NCBI GenBank assembly: GCA_034505795.1 | Contig: JAPDQM010000005.1 | Span: 1 to 64,000 of the forward strand | Origin: Thermofontimicrobium_A sp034505795 | Lineage (GTDB): Bacteria; Zhuqueibacterota; Zhuqueibacteria; Thermofontimicrobiales; Thermofontimicrobiaceae | Length of the DNA stretch: 64,000 nt | Reading direction: 5' to 3' | Shown here: in pieces, positions 18,299 through 27,497 of the stretch | Layout: the number at the start of each line of letters is the position of its first letter | How positions within the stretch are numbered: position 1 is the first letter of the stretch | Notes under the pieces: generated by a model | The model's input: only the letters and a program-made list of their open reading frames with translations | What the model was told of the DNA's origin: nothing | Database searches by the model: none | Translations under genes and position numbers: made by a program

Positions 18299-21169
18299 AT
18301 GAACCTAATAAAAAGCAGCCTGACCATGAAAAAAATTCAATTGCTTTTGTGCGGCCTTTATTTGATAATGGGAGTGACAATAGTCAACGCCCAGGATATT
18401 CAAACAAGGGTCTGGCAGGATGGAACCCCTAATTTTCAGCGCATTGCCACCACCCAGAATGTTCGTGCGGATTCCACTATCAGTTTTATACCTCTATCTG
18501 GCGCATCAACAGAACCTGACTCATTCAAGTTGATCTTGAATGGCCTGGAATGGTCATGGCCGAGCCAAATCAGGCTTCTATCCGCAGAGGACATCGATTA
18601 TCGCCGGCTGTTTAATACAGATCTTTATTTGGTAACGGATGGCGCTGGACGTCGGGTGATTGAAATTGATCCCGCCATACCCCAGGTGGTCTGGGAATTT
18701 GAGGGTCAATTGGGGACCCCGCAGTATCTGGAGCGCCCCGTGGATAGCTACAGCTACCGCGAAGGGGAAACGCGGATGATCCTCATCACCGACCAGGGCC
18801 GGCACCGTGTGATCAAAGTGATTCGTGAAAATAAATTTATCCTCTGGCAATACGGCAACGAAACCGAGGGCAACGGCTTCAATCAACTCTCCAATCCCGC
18901 TGATGCCGTTGCCATCCCTGATTCGGGATTGATCTTCATCTGCGACAAAGGCAATAACCGGGTGATCCTGGTTCGTGAAGCCGATAAATCCATCGCCTGG
19001 AACTGGGGATTGGGGCAATTGAACAATCCCGTAGACATCGAATATTCATCAGCCACCAGCGAAGTCTTGATCACGGATCAGAACAATCACCGGGTTATCA
19101 AGGTCAACTATCTAACCGGCAATATCACCTGGCAGTTTGGAACAGGCCTGCCCGATAGCCTTAATCGGGGCTTAAATCTGCCTTCCGATGCCGATTTCCT
19201 GCCCAGCGGCAATATTCTTATCTGCGACGCTGGCAACAATCGCCTGATCGAGGTGAACGCCGAAGGTCAATTGGTCTGGGATTTCAAGCAGCGATACAAG
19301 GGCCTTCGCGATGCCGATCGTCTGGCTGATAACAAGCATTTGATTGTTTATGATAATCTGCCAGCGAAAATTGGCTATGTCACCACCGCTTTCGAATCGG
19401 ATGCTCGCGATGTTGGCCGCGAAGTTAGCTTCGATCGCCTCTATTGGGCGTCGGATACGTTAACTGGTGCCACCGATATCAGGCTGCAACTTCGTTCCGC
19501 CAATACGCTGGGCGATCTCGCATCAGCTCCCTGGTTAGGCCCTGATCAAGCCACGTCCGATTATCGCCAGTCTGGTTCGCGCATCAATGCCGCTCATTCC
19601 GGCCACCGCTTCTATCAATTTCGGGCCATTCTGGAAACCAATGATCCCCTGTATACGCCGGTTCTGGATAATGTCCTGGTGACCTATCAATATTATAACA
19701 CCAAGGTCACCGGCGAAGTGCTCAGCGAGGTCATTCGCGATCCCAATGAATTCGTAATTACAAAATGGAAAACCATTCGCTTTAGTACCATTCTCCCCTC
19801 AGTTCTCTCAGCCCGCAGTGATGTCGAGATTCAAATCAACATCATTGATCCAAACACCAGGGAGATTCTGGTTCCCCTATCGGCCAGCAAATTGACCGAA
19901 GGTAATCTGGAAGATTTGTCCAATAAATTCAATCTGGCGCGGCGCCAAACCATCCAATTGCAGGCGTTATTCAATACCAATAATTCAGCCGCTACCCCCG
20001 TGTTGAATGACTGGGAAGTGACCTGGGAAGCGACGCCCCCCACGACGGCCGAGTTAAATTTTGTTGACCAAAACTTAGCGGCAACTTCCATCTATCGCGT
20101 CTCCACGAGTTTTCAACCCGGCCAGCAATATATTGATCGGGTGACCGTACTGTTGAAAGATCCCAATTTGATACCGCTGCAGAATGGCGTCAATCTCACC
20201 ATTCAGGCATTGTTAACCAGGGACTTGGAGCAAATTACGTTGAACTTGCAGCCGGATGGTTGGTATTTGTTGAAGCCCAGCCTGCCGGCGATCATCCTTG
20301 AAACCGGGAAACCAGATGCCAACGATGGTTTTCTTCAAGTGTTCGACCGCGACACGCTGGTGATCTCCTATACCGATCCCATCACTCCAACCGATCAGGC
20401 GCGCGATAGCGTGCTGATCATTCAGGATGTAGCTGGCACCATTGTATTCGAGAATAACCACGCAGTAGCCATCGATACTGCAGTGGTGGGTGATACCATT
20501 TTTGTGCGGGTACTAGGAGAAAAAGACCGCGATCTCTCCGCGGCACAGGATTCAATTTCACTAATAGTGTTTGATTATGAAACCAAAGATCAACAAACCC
20601 TGATCCTGCACGAAGTGGCTGATAGCTTAAATCGATTTCAGACGGGAGAATTTCTCTCCATGACGGGTTTGCCGTTGGTGAACAATCGAACCCGTATTAA
20701 TGAAGATGGGATCATTCAGACCTTTCCTGGCAGTCGTTTGGGAATAACTTACAATAATAGCATTTCTGAATTACCCATTTTGCAAATCGTTGGTGGCGTA
20801 ATTCCACCAGGCCCGGTGATTTATGCCGGAGGGAAGTTGCTCGATTTTGATGTCGCACCTAATCCCTTCTATGGCGATCGACATAATCTGTTACGGATTC
20901 GAGTGGCGTCATCTATTGGGAACCTAGCGGTAGAAAAAATCGAAATTTTTAATTTCGCCGGCCAAAAAATCAAGCAAATTGATGGCACCCAACTCTACAC
21001 CACCCCCATCACCGCCAATCAGTACAGTTTTGTGGATGACTGGTGGAATTTAAAGGATCAGACTGATTTTGCCATCAGCAGTGGCACCTATTGGGTAAAA
21101 CTGCAGGCTCGCATAACGACAACGAATCAAAACTTGAGTTTGACGAAAAAGCTGGTGATTATTAGATAA
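18299..21169 (+). CDS. Large secreted NHL-type beta-propeller protein with C-terminal sorting-like domain
   Basis: 956 residues from ATG 18299. ATG 18326 (MKKIQLLLCGLYLIMG, signal peptide ending VNAQ) is an equally good start; neither has a ribosome binding site. Residues ~95-350 contain repeated propeller blades such as LITDQGRHRVIKVIREN, FICDKGNNRVILV, LITDQNNHRVIKV and LICDAGNNRLIEV. Beta-sandwich modules follow around 370-460 and 475-590. The C-terminal ~110 residues start with FDVAPNPFYGD and read like a FlgD/type-A sorting immunoglobulin fold (EIFNFAGQKIKQI). It is probably exported through a type IX-like route and may bind proteins or glycans at the surface. The next gene, 36 bp on, encodes a PorV-like barrel. 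Confidence 0.8.
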   Translation: MNLIKSSLTMKKIQLLLCGLYLIMGVTIVNAQDIQTRVWQDGTPNFQRIATTQNVRADSTISFIPLSGASTEPDSFKLILNGLEWSWPSQIRLLSAEDIDYRRLFNTDLYLVTDGAGRRVIEIDPAIPQVVWEFEGQLGTPQYLERPVDSYSYREGETRMILITDQGRHRVIKVIRENKFILWQYGNETEGNGFNQLSNPADAVAIPDSGLIFICDKGNNRVILVREADKSIAWNWGLGQLNNPVDIEYSSATSEVLITDQNNHRVIKVNYLTGNITWQFGTGLPDSLNRGLNLPSDADFLPSGNILICDAGNNRLIEVNAEGQLVWDFKQRYKGLRDADRLADNKHLIVYDNLPAKIGYVTTAFESDARDVGREVSFDRLYWASDTLTGATDIRLQLRSANTLGDLASAPWLGPDQATSDYRQSGSRINAAHSGHRFYQFRAILETNDPLYTPVLDNVLVTYQYYNTKVTGEVLSEVIRDPNEFVITKWKTIRFSTILPSVLSARSDVEIQINIIDPNTREILVPLSASKLTEGNLEDLSNKFNLARRQTIQLQALFNTNNSAATPVLNDWEVTWEATPPTTAELNFVDQNLAATSIYRVSTSFQPGQQYIDRVTVLLKDPNLIPLQNGVNLTIQALLTRDLEQITLNLQPDGWYLLKPSLPAIILETGKPDANDGFLQVFDRDTLVISYTDPITPTDQARDSVLIIQDVAGTIVFENNHAVAIDTAVVGDTIFVRVLGEKDRDLSAAQDSISLIVFDYETKDQQTLILHEVADSLNRFQTGEFLSMTGLPLVNNRTRINEDGIIQTFPGSRLGITYNNSISELPILQIVGGVIPPGPVIYAGGKLLDFDVAPNPFYGDRHNLLRIRVASSIGNLAVEKIEIFNFAGQKIKQIDGTQLYTTPITANQYSFVDDWWNLKDQTDFAISSGTYWVKLQARITTTNQNLSLTKKLVIIR

Positions 21170-21205
21170 CCCTCATTCTGAAGCAAACAAGCACGGAAAG
21201 TCGAC

Positions 21206-23113
21206 ATGATAAAAAGCAGACGAACTTTAACGCATGGGCGCCTAGCGTGGTCGCCTTCAAAATTGACCGCAGCACTCATCATGCTCGCCATTGTAACCTG
21301 GTCGGTGAGCAGTTCCGGCCAAAGTATGAATGCCACCGGCAAATATGGCGCTCCATTTTTGCAAATCAGTCCGGCCGCACGGCCGGTCGCCATGGGCGAT
21401 GCCTTCACAGGCCTGGCCGATGATATTAACTTTCTACGTTATAATATCGGGGGGCTGGGCTATCTACAAAAGCCGATGCTGGGTATCAATTTTCACCGCT
21501 GGATCGATGACACTCAGCAAGGATCCATTGCCGCGGCCTTCCCGACCGCGTTCGGCATCGTTGGAGTCGATTTCGACTATTTTAACGAAGGGACTATCGC
21601 CGAAATGGATGAAAATTATGCCCTGTCTGGTGCTGAAATTAGCAGTAATGACGTAGCGCTCACGCTGGGCTATGGCTCATACATCAATCTCATCAAACGG
21701 AAGATTTCCTTTGGTGGCGCGCTCAAAATCATTCGGCAAAACCTGGCCGATCAGATGGCCACGGCCCTTGGCATCGATCTGGGGTTGCTATATCGAACCA
21801 AATACATCTCCTACGGCGTGACTGTACAAAATTTGGGCGTGACGAAACTCGAATATCTGAACAAACAAGATAATTTGCCTGAAACCTATCGCGGCGGCAT
21901 TGGCTTGCATTTGCCTATTGGCGATAAATTGCTGTTCAACACCGATGTCGACGTGGCTTACCTGATGGATCAAGACATTCGAATTTACGGTGGCGCCGAA
22001 ATAGTCATCAATGATTTGATTGCAGCTCGATTCGGCTACAAATTTCATGATTTTGAAGCCAATCGCTGGGGCGCGGGACTGGGGCTCATTATTCCCATGC
22101 AGTGGTTCGCGAATTCTCAAACGCGACTCGATTATTCGTACAGCCCGCTAAAAGCATTCGATGCCGCCACGCATCGTTTTTCCCTCATCTTTGCATTTAA
22201 CAGCCCGACGGTGGTGCCGGCCACTGCGGGTATTACGCCAATGGATGCGCGAGAAATTGCCCGGCTGAAAGAAAAACTACAGCAAGAAGTCGAGGCCGCA
22301 GAAAAGGCTCGCCTGGCGGCTGAGGAAGCTCAAAAACGCACGCAATTGCTGGAAGAACAGATGCGAGATCGATTGTCGCATATCCAGAAGATCGCTGAAG
22401 AAAGCGGCGGTAAAATCGAAGTGGTCACCAAAGAACCGGGCGACAGTGTGCTGGTATCCATGCGCATTAATTTTGATTTTGACAAAGCCGACATTCGGCC
22501 GGATGAATATGGCACGATGCATCAGGTTGCTGAAATTTTGAACACTTACCCCGAAAGCCAGGTGCATATCTCTGGCCATACCGATTTTATCGGTTCAGAT
22601 GAATATAATATTCGCCTCTCCCAGCGACGGGTTGACTCTGTGATGGAATTTCTATCCACGCGGGAAAACGTGACCGCGAGCCGCTTCTTTATGCCCATTG
22701 GTTACGGCGAGCTCCGGCCGGTGGATACCAATGCCAGCGAAGCCGGCCGTTTCCGGAATCGCCGGGTTGACTTTTTGATCTATACCTCACAAAATGCACC
22801 TCCGGTGCCCGAAGGCTCAGCCATCAAATCGGTGACCGCCATCGATGCCAAAACTGTCAAAATTACCTGCAATGGCAAAGTGCGGTTTACCGATACCGTG
22901 ATGTCCGACCCCGATCGCATTGTTATCGATTTTCCGGGCATTTTCTTGCTGCCCACGGAGACATCATTCGAATTGCGGCAGGGGCCCTTTGTGCGGGCAC
23001 GTCTGGGATTTCATCCTGCCGATCGCTATTCCCGTGTGGTGCTCGATCTGATGTTCCCGGTGAATTACACCATCGAGACCGAGGACAATATTATTTATGT
23101 CAAAATTTTATAG
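21206..23113 (+). CDS. PorV/PorQ-like barrel fused to OmpA and AMIN domains
   Basis: 635 residues. After a signal region (LTAALIMLAIVTWSVSSSGQ) comes a PorV/UPF0164-type barrel (residues ~45-335) with the typical opening FLQISPAARPVAMGDAFTGL. Next is a charged coiled coil (~345-400), then an OmpA peptidoglycan-binding domain (~415-525; INFDFDKADIRPDEYGTM, ISGHTDFIGSDEYNIRLSQR, FRNRRVDFLIYT). The C-terminus (~535-635; RIVIDFPGIFLLP, VRARLGFHPADRYSRVVLDL) is an AMIN domain, which binds peptidoglycan in AmiC and PilQ. PorV is the shuttle of the type IX secretion system; here the barrel carries two cell-wall anchors. It follows the NHL-repeat protein by 36 bp, probably in one operon. Confidence 0.85.
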   Translation: MIKSRRTLTHGRLAWSPSKLTAALIMLAIVTWSVSSSGQSMNATGKYGAPFLQISPAARPVAMGDAFTGLADDINFLRYNIGGLGYLQKPMLGINFHRWIDDTQQGSIAAAFPTAFGIVGVDFDYFNEGTIAEMDENYALSGAEISSNDVALTLGYGSYINLIKRKISFGGALKIIRQNLADQMATALGIDLGLLYRTKYISYGVTVQNLGVTKLEYLNKQDNLPETYRGGIGLHLPIGDKLLFNTDVDVAYLMDQDIRIYGGAEIVINDLIAARFGYKFHDFEANRWGAGLGLIIPMQWFANSQTRLDYSYSPLKAFDAATHRFSLIFAFNSPTVVPATAGITPMDAREIARLKEKLQQEVEAAEKARLAAEEAQKRTQLLEEQMRDRLSHIQKIAEESGGKIEVVTKEPGDSVLVSMRINFDFDKADIRPDEYGTMHQVAEILNTYPESQVHISGHTDFIGSDEYNIRLSQRRVDSVMEFLSTRENVTASRFFMPIGYGELRPVDTNASEAGRFRNRRVDFLIYTSQNAPPVPEGSAIKSVTAIDAKTVKITCNGKVRFTDTVMSDPDRIVIDFPGIFLLPTETSFELRQGPFVRARLGFHPADRYSRVVLDLMFPVNYTIETEDNIIYVKIL

Positions 23114-23122
23114 TCTTGTTTT

Positions 23123-23155
23123 AACTGACCGGTCACTTCAAGTGACCGGTCAGTT
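23123..23155. repeat. Perfect palindromic hairpin, GACCGGTC family
   Basis: 16-base arms AACTGACCGGTCACTT and AAGTGACCGGTCAGTT surround a single C. A partial further copy (AACCGGTCAGTT) follows at 23161-23172. The same core recurs at 34678-34708 and 34732-34762, so this is a dispersed intergenic repeat rather than only a terminator. No T-run follows it. Confidence 0.8.
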
Positions 23156-23200
23156 CCATAACCGGTCAGTTCCGGAGCCGGTGAGTGAGATATTTCGATA

Positions 23201-23233
23201 GGGCCAGACAGCGAAGCTGCTTGGCCCTTTTTG
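23201..23233. terminator. Terminator between convergent genes
   Basis: AGGGCCA (23201-23207) pairs with TGGCCCT (23223-23229), with an inner AGC/GCT, and TTTTT follows on the plus strand. It separates the PorV-OmpA-AMIN gene from the convergent oxidoreductase gene. Confidence 0.7.
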
Positions 23234-24310
23234 TCAGTTACGCGGATTCAGGCCAAAATAAAATGCGTCATCCCGGCTGATGGGCAGTTCCACCTGCTTT
23301 CCCAGTCGATTGGACTTATAAATCGCCGTCAGCACCTGCAGCGATCGCCGAATTTCAGTGGTATCTACTGCCGGCTGTCGCCCAGCTCGGACGGCTGTCA
23401 CAAAATCTTTTACTAAACGGCGATGACTGGCAGGAACGAATGCATACGGTCGATCGGCTAAAAACTTTAATGCCCGTTGCTGCGATTCGGTCATCACCGA
23501 ACGAAATTCCCAGGGCAAATAAGCCAAACAATAGGGATCGTCCCCTGAAATGGCCTCTAACTCTGTGCCAATTACCTCGATTCGACTGCGCTGCTGATGG
23601 GCATTCACAGTGGCATTGATGGCGCCTAATGCGCCATTCTGAAATCGCAGGATGACGCTGCCCGTATCTTCAATTTCGATGGGATATTTGAGCGCAGCCA
23701 TGGCTGACGTCACTGCGGCGATGTCTCCCAGCATATAGATCAGCGCATCCAGACCATGGCAGGCCAAAGTAAAAATAATTCCTCCACCCGACTTTTCCCA
23801 GGTATTTCGCCAATCCACATCGAAATATTCCTGCGTTCGATGCCAGAAAAGATTGGACGTGGCATAAATTAATTTACCAAAAAATCCCTGCTCATAAAGA
23901 TCCTTCACCTGTTGCACACTGGTACCAAAGCGCCATTGAAATGCTCCTCCAAAGCATTTTCCTGACTGCCGCACCAAATTTTCCACCGCATCAAGCTGCG
24001 CCAGGCTCAGCACCACTGGCTTTTCGCAGAGCACATGCTTCCCGGCTTGCAAACTATCCATAATCACCTGAAAATGATGGAACGGCGGCGAACAGATGCT
24101 GATGATGTGAATATCGTCGCGCTGCAGCAGCGGCTCATAATCGCTGCCGACCAGCGGCGCCTGAAATTCGGCCGCACGGGCTCTGGCTTTGGCAATATCG
24201 CTATCTGTAAACGCCATCACTTTTACCTGATCCCCATACTGCCCAAACGATTCGGCATGAGCTACCGAAATGCCTCCCGCTCCAATTATCGCTACACCCA
24301 ATGGTTCCAT
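23234..24310 (-). CDS. Gfo/Idh/MocA-family NAD(P)-dependent oxidoreductase
   Basis: 358 residues from ATG 24310, set by AAAGGGGAAATTAAC just upstream; the preceding gene stops one base earlier. The N-terminal Rossmann fold begins VAIIGAGGISVAHAESFGQY. The family dinucleotide/catalytic region HVLCEKPVVLSLAQLDAVEN contains the EKP motif, and GGAFQWRFGTSVQQVKDLY leads into the C-terminal alpha/beta domain. Members oxidise or reduce sugars, inositols or related polyols; the substrate cannot be read from sequence. It is translationally close to the hydroxyacid dehydrogenase upstream, so the two probably serve one catabolic route. Confidence 0.88.
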   Translation of the reverse strand: MEPLGVAIIGAGGISVAHAESFGQYGDQVKVMAFTDSDIAKARARAAEFQAPLVGSDYEPLLQRDDIHIISICSPPFHHFQVIMDSLQAGKHVLCEKPVVLSLAQLDAVENLVRQSGKCFGGAFQWRFGTSVQQVKDLYEQGFFGKLIYATSNLFWHRTQEYFDVDWRNTWEKSGGGIIFTLACHGLDALIYMLGDIAAVTSAMAALKYPIEIEDTGSVILRFQNGALGAINATVNAHQQRSRIEVIGTELEAISGDDPYCLAYLPWEFRSVMTESQQRALKFLADRPYAFVPASHRRLVKDFVTAVRAGRQPAVDTTEIRRSLQVLTAIYKSNRLGKQVELPISRDDAFYFGLNPRN

Positions 24311-24311
24311 G

Positions 24312-25220
24312 TTAATTTCCCCTTTGTATTTCAACATGAGCTAACTTTTCCACAAATTGAATGATCGCCCCATGATCCAACTCGCCTTTTTCATCGGCCA
24401 TCAACGCCGAAAGTATCTGCGCCACCATACCAGTGAGGGGCAATGGCACCTGCAGGCCAGCAGCCGTGGCCAGAACATTGGCGATATCTTTCTGATGCAG
24501 CTTGATTTTGAATCCCGGCGCAAAATTCCGTTGCAGGATCTTGGGAATTTTTGCTTCCATCACCTGGCTGCCAGCCAACCCGCCCCGGATGGCCTGGAAT
24601 AATTTCTCCAGATCCAGACCCGCTTTGCTGGCCAGCGCAAACGCTTCCCCCACTGCGGCAATATTCAAGGCCACAATGATTTGATTCGCCAGTTTGGCAA
24701 TCCCTCCTGCACCGACAGGTCCCAGATGCACGATGCTTTTGCCTAATGCTTGAAAGATAGGATGGCAACGCTGAAATATTTCCTCTTTGCCGCCCACCAT
24801 AATGGCCAGGGTGCCCTGAATCGCTCCTATCTCGCCGCCACTCACTGGCGCATCAAGAAAATCAATCCCTCTGGCCTCCAATTCTCTGGCAATCTTTTGG
24901 GAGACCAATGGCGCAATTGAGCTCATATCGATCATTACAGCACCCTCTGAAGCTCCCTCTATGATGCCGTTTTTACCAAGCGCCACCTGTTCCACATCCG
25001 GCGAATTGGGCAGCATGGTGATGACCACTGACGAAAGCTGTGCAACTTCAGCGGGACTATTGGCCACTCGGGCGCCAAGAGTTGCCAATTCGTCAGCAGG
25101 CGATTGACTGCGATTGTGTACGATCAACGAAAAGCCAGCGTTGATCAGGTTTTTGGCCATGGGTTTGCCCATAATGCCCAAACCGATAAAACCCAATTTC
25201 GAATAATTTAATTTACTCAT
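24312..25220 (-). CDS. 3-hydroxyisobutyrate dehydrogenase / tartronate semialdehyde reductase family protein
   Basis: 302 residues from ATG 25220, behind AGAGGACGCTAAT. The Rossmann motif GFIGLGIMGKPMAKNLINAG opens the chain. The substrate motif DAPVSGGEIGAIQGTLAIMV and the catalytic-lysine helix GGIAKLANQIIVALNI follow. Members include GarR/GlxR, which reduce tartronate semialdehyde to glycerate, and HIBADH; I cannot choose between them. With glcDEF in the same window a glyoxylate-to-glycerate route is possible but unproven. Its stop is 1 bp before the next start, so both form an operon. Confidence 0.87.
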   Translation of the reverse strand: MSKLNYSKLGFIGLGIMGKPMAKNLINAGFSLIVHNRSQSPADELATLGARVANSPAEVAQLSSVVITMLPNSPDVEQVALGKNGIIEGASEGAVMIDMSSIAPLVSQKIARELEARGIDFLDAPVSGGEIGAIQGTLAIMVGGKEEIFQRCHPIFQALGKSIVHLGPVGAGGIAKLANQIIVALNIAAVGEAFALASKAGLDLEKLFQAIRGGLAGSQVMEAKIPKILQRNFAPGFKIKLHQKDIANVLATAAGLQVPLPLTGMVAQILSALMADEKGELDHGAIIQFVEKLAHVEIQRGN

Positions 25221-25556
25221 ATTAGCGTCCTCTAAGTCTGTTGAGTTGACCCTATTAGCAGCGATGCGAATATACAAAATGAAAGCATCAGAATCAAATA
25301 AAAAACCTCGTCGCCAATCTGACCAGGCCCCTTTTTTTAATGCAGGCACGCGCCAGATGGAGGCGCGGGGAACTTTGCCAGGCTAAAATGGGTAATAGGG
25401 CTACCAATTAAATCACATAATTTTTTTTGCCAGATGATCAACAGTCCATACATTGAATTCAGCCATCGTCCTGGGGAATCGACGGCATGTGATCTTTCTG
25501 GCGCAGATAATGGCTCAACGCAAATCAAGCAATCTTTGTCGTAGGAGAATAGATTT
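25221..25556. other. Divergent intergenic region
   Basis: 336 bases between two divergently transcribed genes. Apart from the ribosome binding sites at both ends (GAGGA near 25228, AGGAG near 25543) I see no promoter pair that stands out and no gene. Confidence 0.4.
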
Positions 25557-26183
25557 ATGAATATACTGAACCCAAAACTCGAGAAATATATCCTCAGTCT
25601 GATGCCGCAGCAGCATGAGGTGCTGGAAGAAATGTACCGGCATGGCGTTGCGCAAGATTTTCCTATCATCGGACCTTTGTGTGGCCAATTTCTTCAGCAA
25701 TTGGCACTTGCAACCCAGGCCCGTCGGATTTTTGAAATGGGGTCTGGCTTTGGCTACTCCGCCGCCTGGTTTTCGCTGGCATTGCCGCCAGATGGCCGGA
25801 TCATTTGCACCGACGGCAATCCCGCCAATCGAGAGCAAGCGATGGAATACTTCAAGCGACTCGGGGTCGTTAACAAGATTGAATTTCATGTCGGCATGGC
25901 CCAAGAAATTTTGAAAACATACGACGGCCCTTTCGACATTATTTTCAACGATGTGGATAAAGAGCAATATCCCGACACCCTGGATCTGGCAATCCCCCGA
26001 TTGCGGAAGGGAGGAATTTTTATTACCGATAATGCGCTGTGGGATGGCAAAGTGCTGGAGGCCAGCGGAGATATTTACACCGAAGGCGTAAAGAAATTTA
26101 ATCAACTATCCTTTGGCCGCAGTGACCTCGCCACCATGATCGTGCCGTTGCGGGATGGGCTGGTGATCAGCGTCAAAAAATAA
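25557..26183 (+). CDS. SAM-dependent O-methyltransferase (COMT/CCoAMT-like)
   Basis: 208 residues; ATG follows AGGAGAATAGATTT. The SAM-binding motif I region is RRIFEMGSGFGYSAAWFSLA. Motif II-like ICTDGNPANREQAMEYFKR and the metal-binding/active-site segments FNDVDKEQYPDTL and GGIFITDNALWDGKV match the cation-dependent O-methyltransferase family (YrrM/CCoAOMT type). Substrates in bacteria are usually catechol-like or unknown. It is monocistronic on the plus strand and convergent with the aromatic amino-acid operon. Confidence 0.9.
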   Translation: MNILNPKLEKYILSLMPQQHEVLEEMYRHGVAQDFPIIGPLCGQFLQQLALATQARRIFEMGSGFGYSAAWFSLALPPDGRIICTDGNPANREQAMEYFKRLGVVNKIEFHVGMAQEILKTYDGPFDIIFNDVDKEQYPDTLDLAIPRLRKGGIFITDNALWDGKVLEASGDIYTEGVKKFNQLSFGRSDLATMIVPLRDGLVISVKK

Positions 26184-26225
26184 GGCACAGCAAGCAATAT
26201 ACCGAAAGCGGTAGACCTTCAGCTA

Positions 26226-27050
26226 TCAGGTTGCGGCTGGATAAGATCCCAGCACCTTGATGAATTCAGTAATTTCCTCCAGGTGCCGCAGCGCATTTTG
26301 ACTGGCATGGTCTTGCAAGGAGCCTTCAAAATCGAGATAAAAAATATATTGCCATGGCTTTCCTCGCAGCGGCCGGGACTCAATTTTGAGTAGATTCAAA
26401 TCGCGCAGAAAAAAGACGCTCAGGCTTTTGAACAGCGCGCCGGGAATATGGCGCGTGGCAAATACAATGGATGTTTTGTTCGGCGGACCGAAAACAATAT
26501 CCTCGGTCGAAATGATCAAAAAGCGAGTGTAATTTTCGGGATAGTCTTCAATTTCGCTTTGCAGGATTTGCATGTGATAATCGGCCGCGGCCTGGCGGCT
26601 GGCAATTGCCGCTGCCGTCCTTAAATTTTCCTCTACGATGATCTTGACACTGCCAGCCGTATCATACGTCGGTACAATTCTGAGCTGCGGATGCTGTTGC
26701 CAGAAATTTCGGCATTGCCCAATGGCCGCCGGGTGCGAATAGACTGTGGTGATCTCGGAAAAAGATACACCGGGCTGAGTGATAAGGTGTAGCTCTATTC
26801 GCAAATGCACTTCGCCGACGATCTTGACCGAATTTTCCAGCAACAGATCATAATTCTGGTGGATGCTGCCGGATAATGTATTTTCGATAGGAATGATGCC
26901 CAGGGTTGGATTTTTGGCTTTCACCGACTGAAACACCTGCTCGAAAGTGGGCCGTGGATGGCAGATGGTGGCTTCCCCCAAAAACTTCTGCGCCGCTATT
27001 TCGCTAAATGCATAATGTTCACCCTGAAAACAGATTTCATGTTTCTCCAT
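26226..27050 (-). CDS. pheA: Prephenate dehydratase with ACT domain
   Basis: 274 residues from ATG 27050, with GGGGAG 9 nt upstream; the start lies inside the end of aroQ (14-base overlap). The catalytic domain shows LGIIPIENTLSGSIHQNYDL and the family motif NYTRFLII. The C-terminal ACT domain carries the Phe-binding region LNLLKIESRPLRGKPWQYIF with ESRP. It turns prephenate into phenylpyruvate and should be feedback-inhibited by phenylalanine. There is no fused chorismate mutase. It is the last gene of the shikimate operon. Confidence 0.93.
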   Translation of the reverse strand: MEKHEICFQGEHYAFSEIAAQKFLGEATICHPRPTFEQVFQSVKAKNPTLGIIPIENTLSGSIHQNYDLLLENSVKIVGEVHLRIELHLITQPGVSFSEITTVYSHPAAIGQCRNFWQQHPQLRIVPTYDTAGSVKIIVEENLRTAAAIASRQAAADYHMQILQSEIEDYPENYTRFLIISTEDIVFGPPNKTSIVFATRHIPGALFKSLSVFFLRDLNLLKIESRPLRGKPWQYIFYLDFEGSLQDHASQNALRHLEEITEFIKVLGSYPAAT

Positions 27051-27495
27051 GCGTCGTTGTCTCCCCAAGATGCTGTACCAATCGTTCCAATCCTTTGAAA
27101 TAGCTCTGAATGCCCAGGCCGACAATTTGATCCAGGCAGACTTCCTTGATAACCGATATTCGTCGAAATGGCTCCCGCTGGTGAATATCAGACAGATGCA
27201 CTTCCACTGTTGGCTTAGCCACGGCTGCAATGGCGTCTCGCAGCGAGTAACTATAATGCGTCAGGCCGCCGGGATTGATGACCATTCCCTGCGCCCATTT
27301 CCGGTGTTCGTGCATAAAATCGATGATCTGCCCCTCGCTGTTACTCTGAAAAATTTTCACGGCACACCCCAGTTCTGCAGCCCGCTGACTGAGCATCTGA
27401 TTCAACTCCGCCAGTGTGGTGCGACCATAAACCTCCGGCTCCCGCTCGCCGAGCAAATTGAGATTTGGCCCATGGATAATGAGGATGTTGAACAT
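27037..27495 (-). CDS. aroQ: 3-dehydroquinate dehydratase, type II
   Basis: 152 residues. The N-terminal ILIIHGPNLNLLGEREPEVY and the later NPGGLTHYSYSLRDAIAAV plus EVHLSDIHQREPFR are diagnostic for the dodecameric type II enzyme (catalytic Tyr in EVYG, His in EVHLS). It dehydrates 3-dehydroquinate to 3-dehydroshikimate. ATG 27495 is used; a TTG two codons upstream overlaps the aroB stop. The 3' end overlaps pheA. Confidence 0.94.
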   Translation of the reverse strand: MFNILIIHGPNLNLLGEREPEVYGRTTLAELNQMLSQRAAELGCAVKIFQSNSEGQIIDFMHEHRKWAQGMVINPGGLTHYSYSLRDAIAAVAKPTVEVHLSDIHQREPFRRISVIKEVCLDQIVGLGIQSYFKGLERLVQHLGETTTHGET

Positions 27496-27497
27496 AT

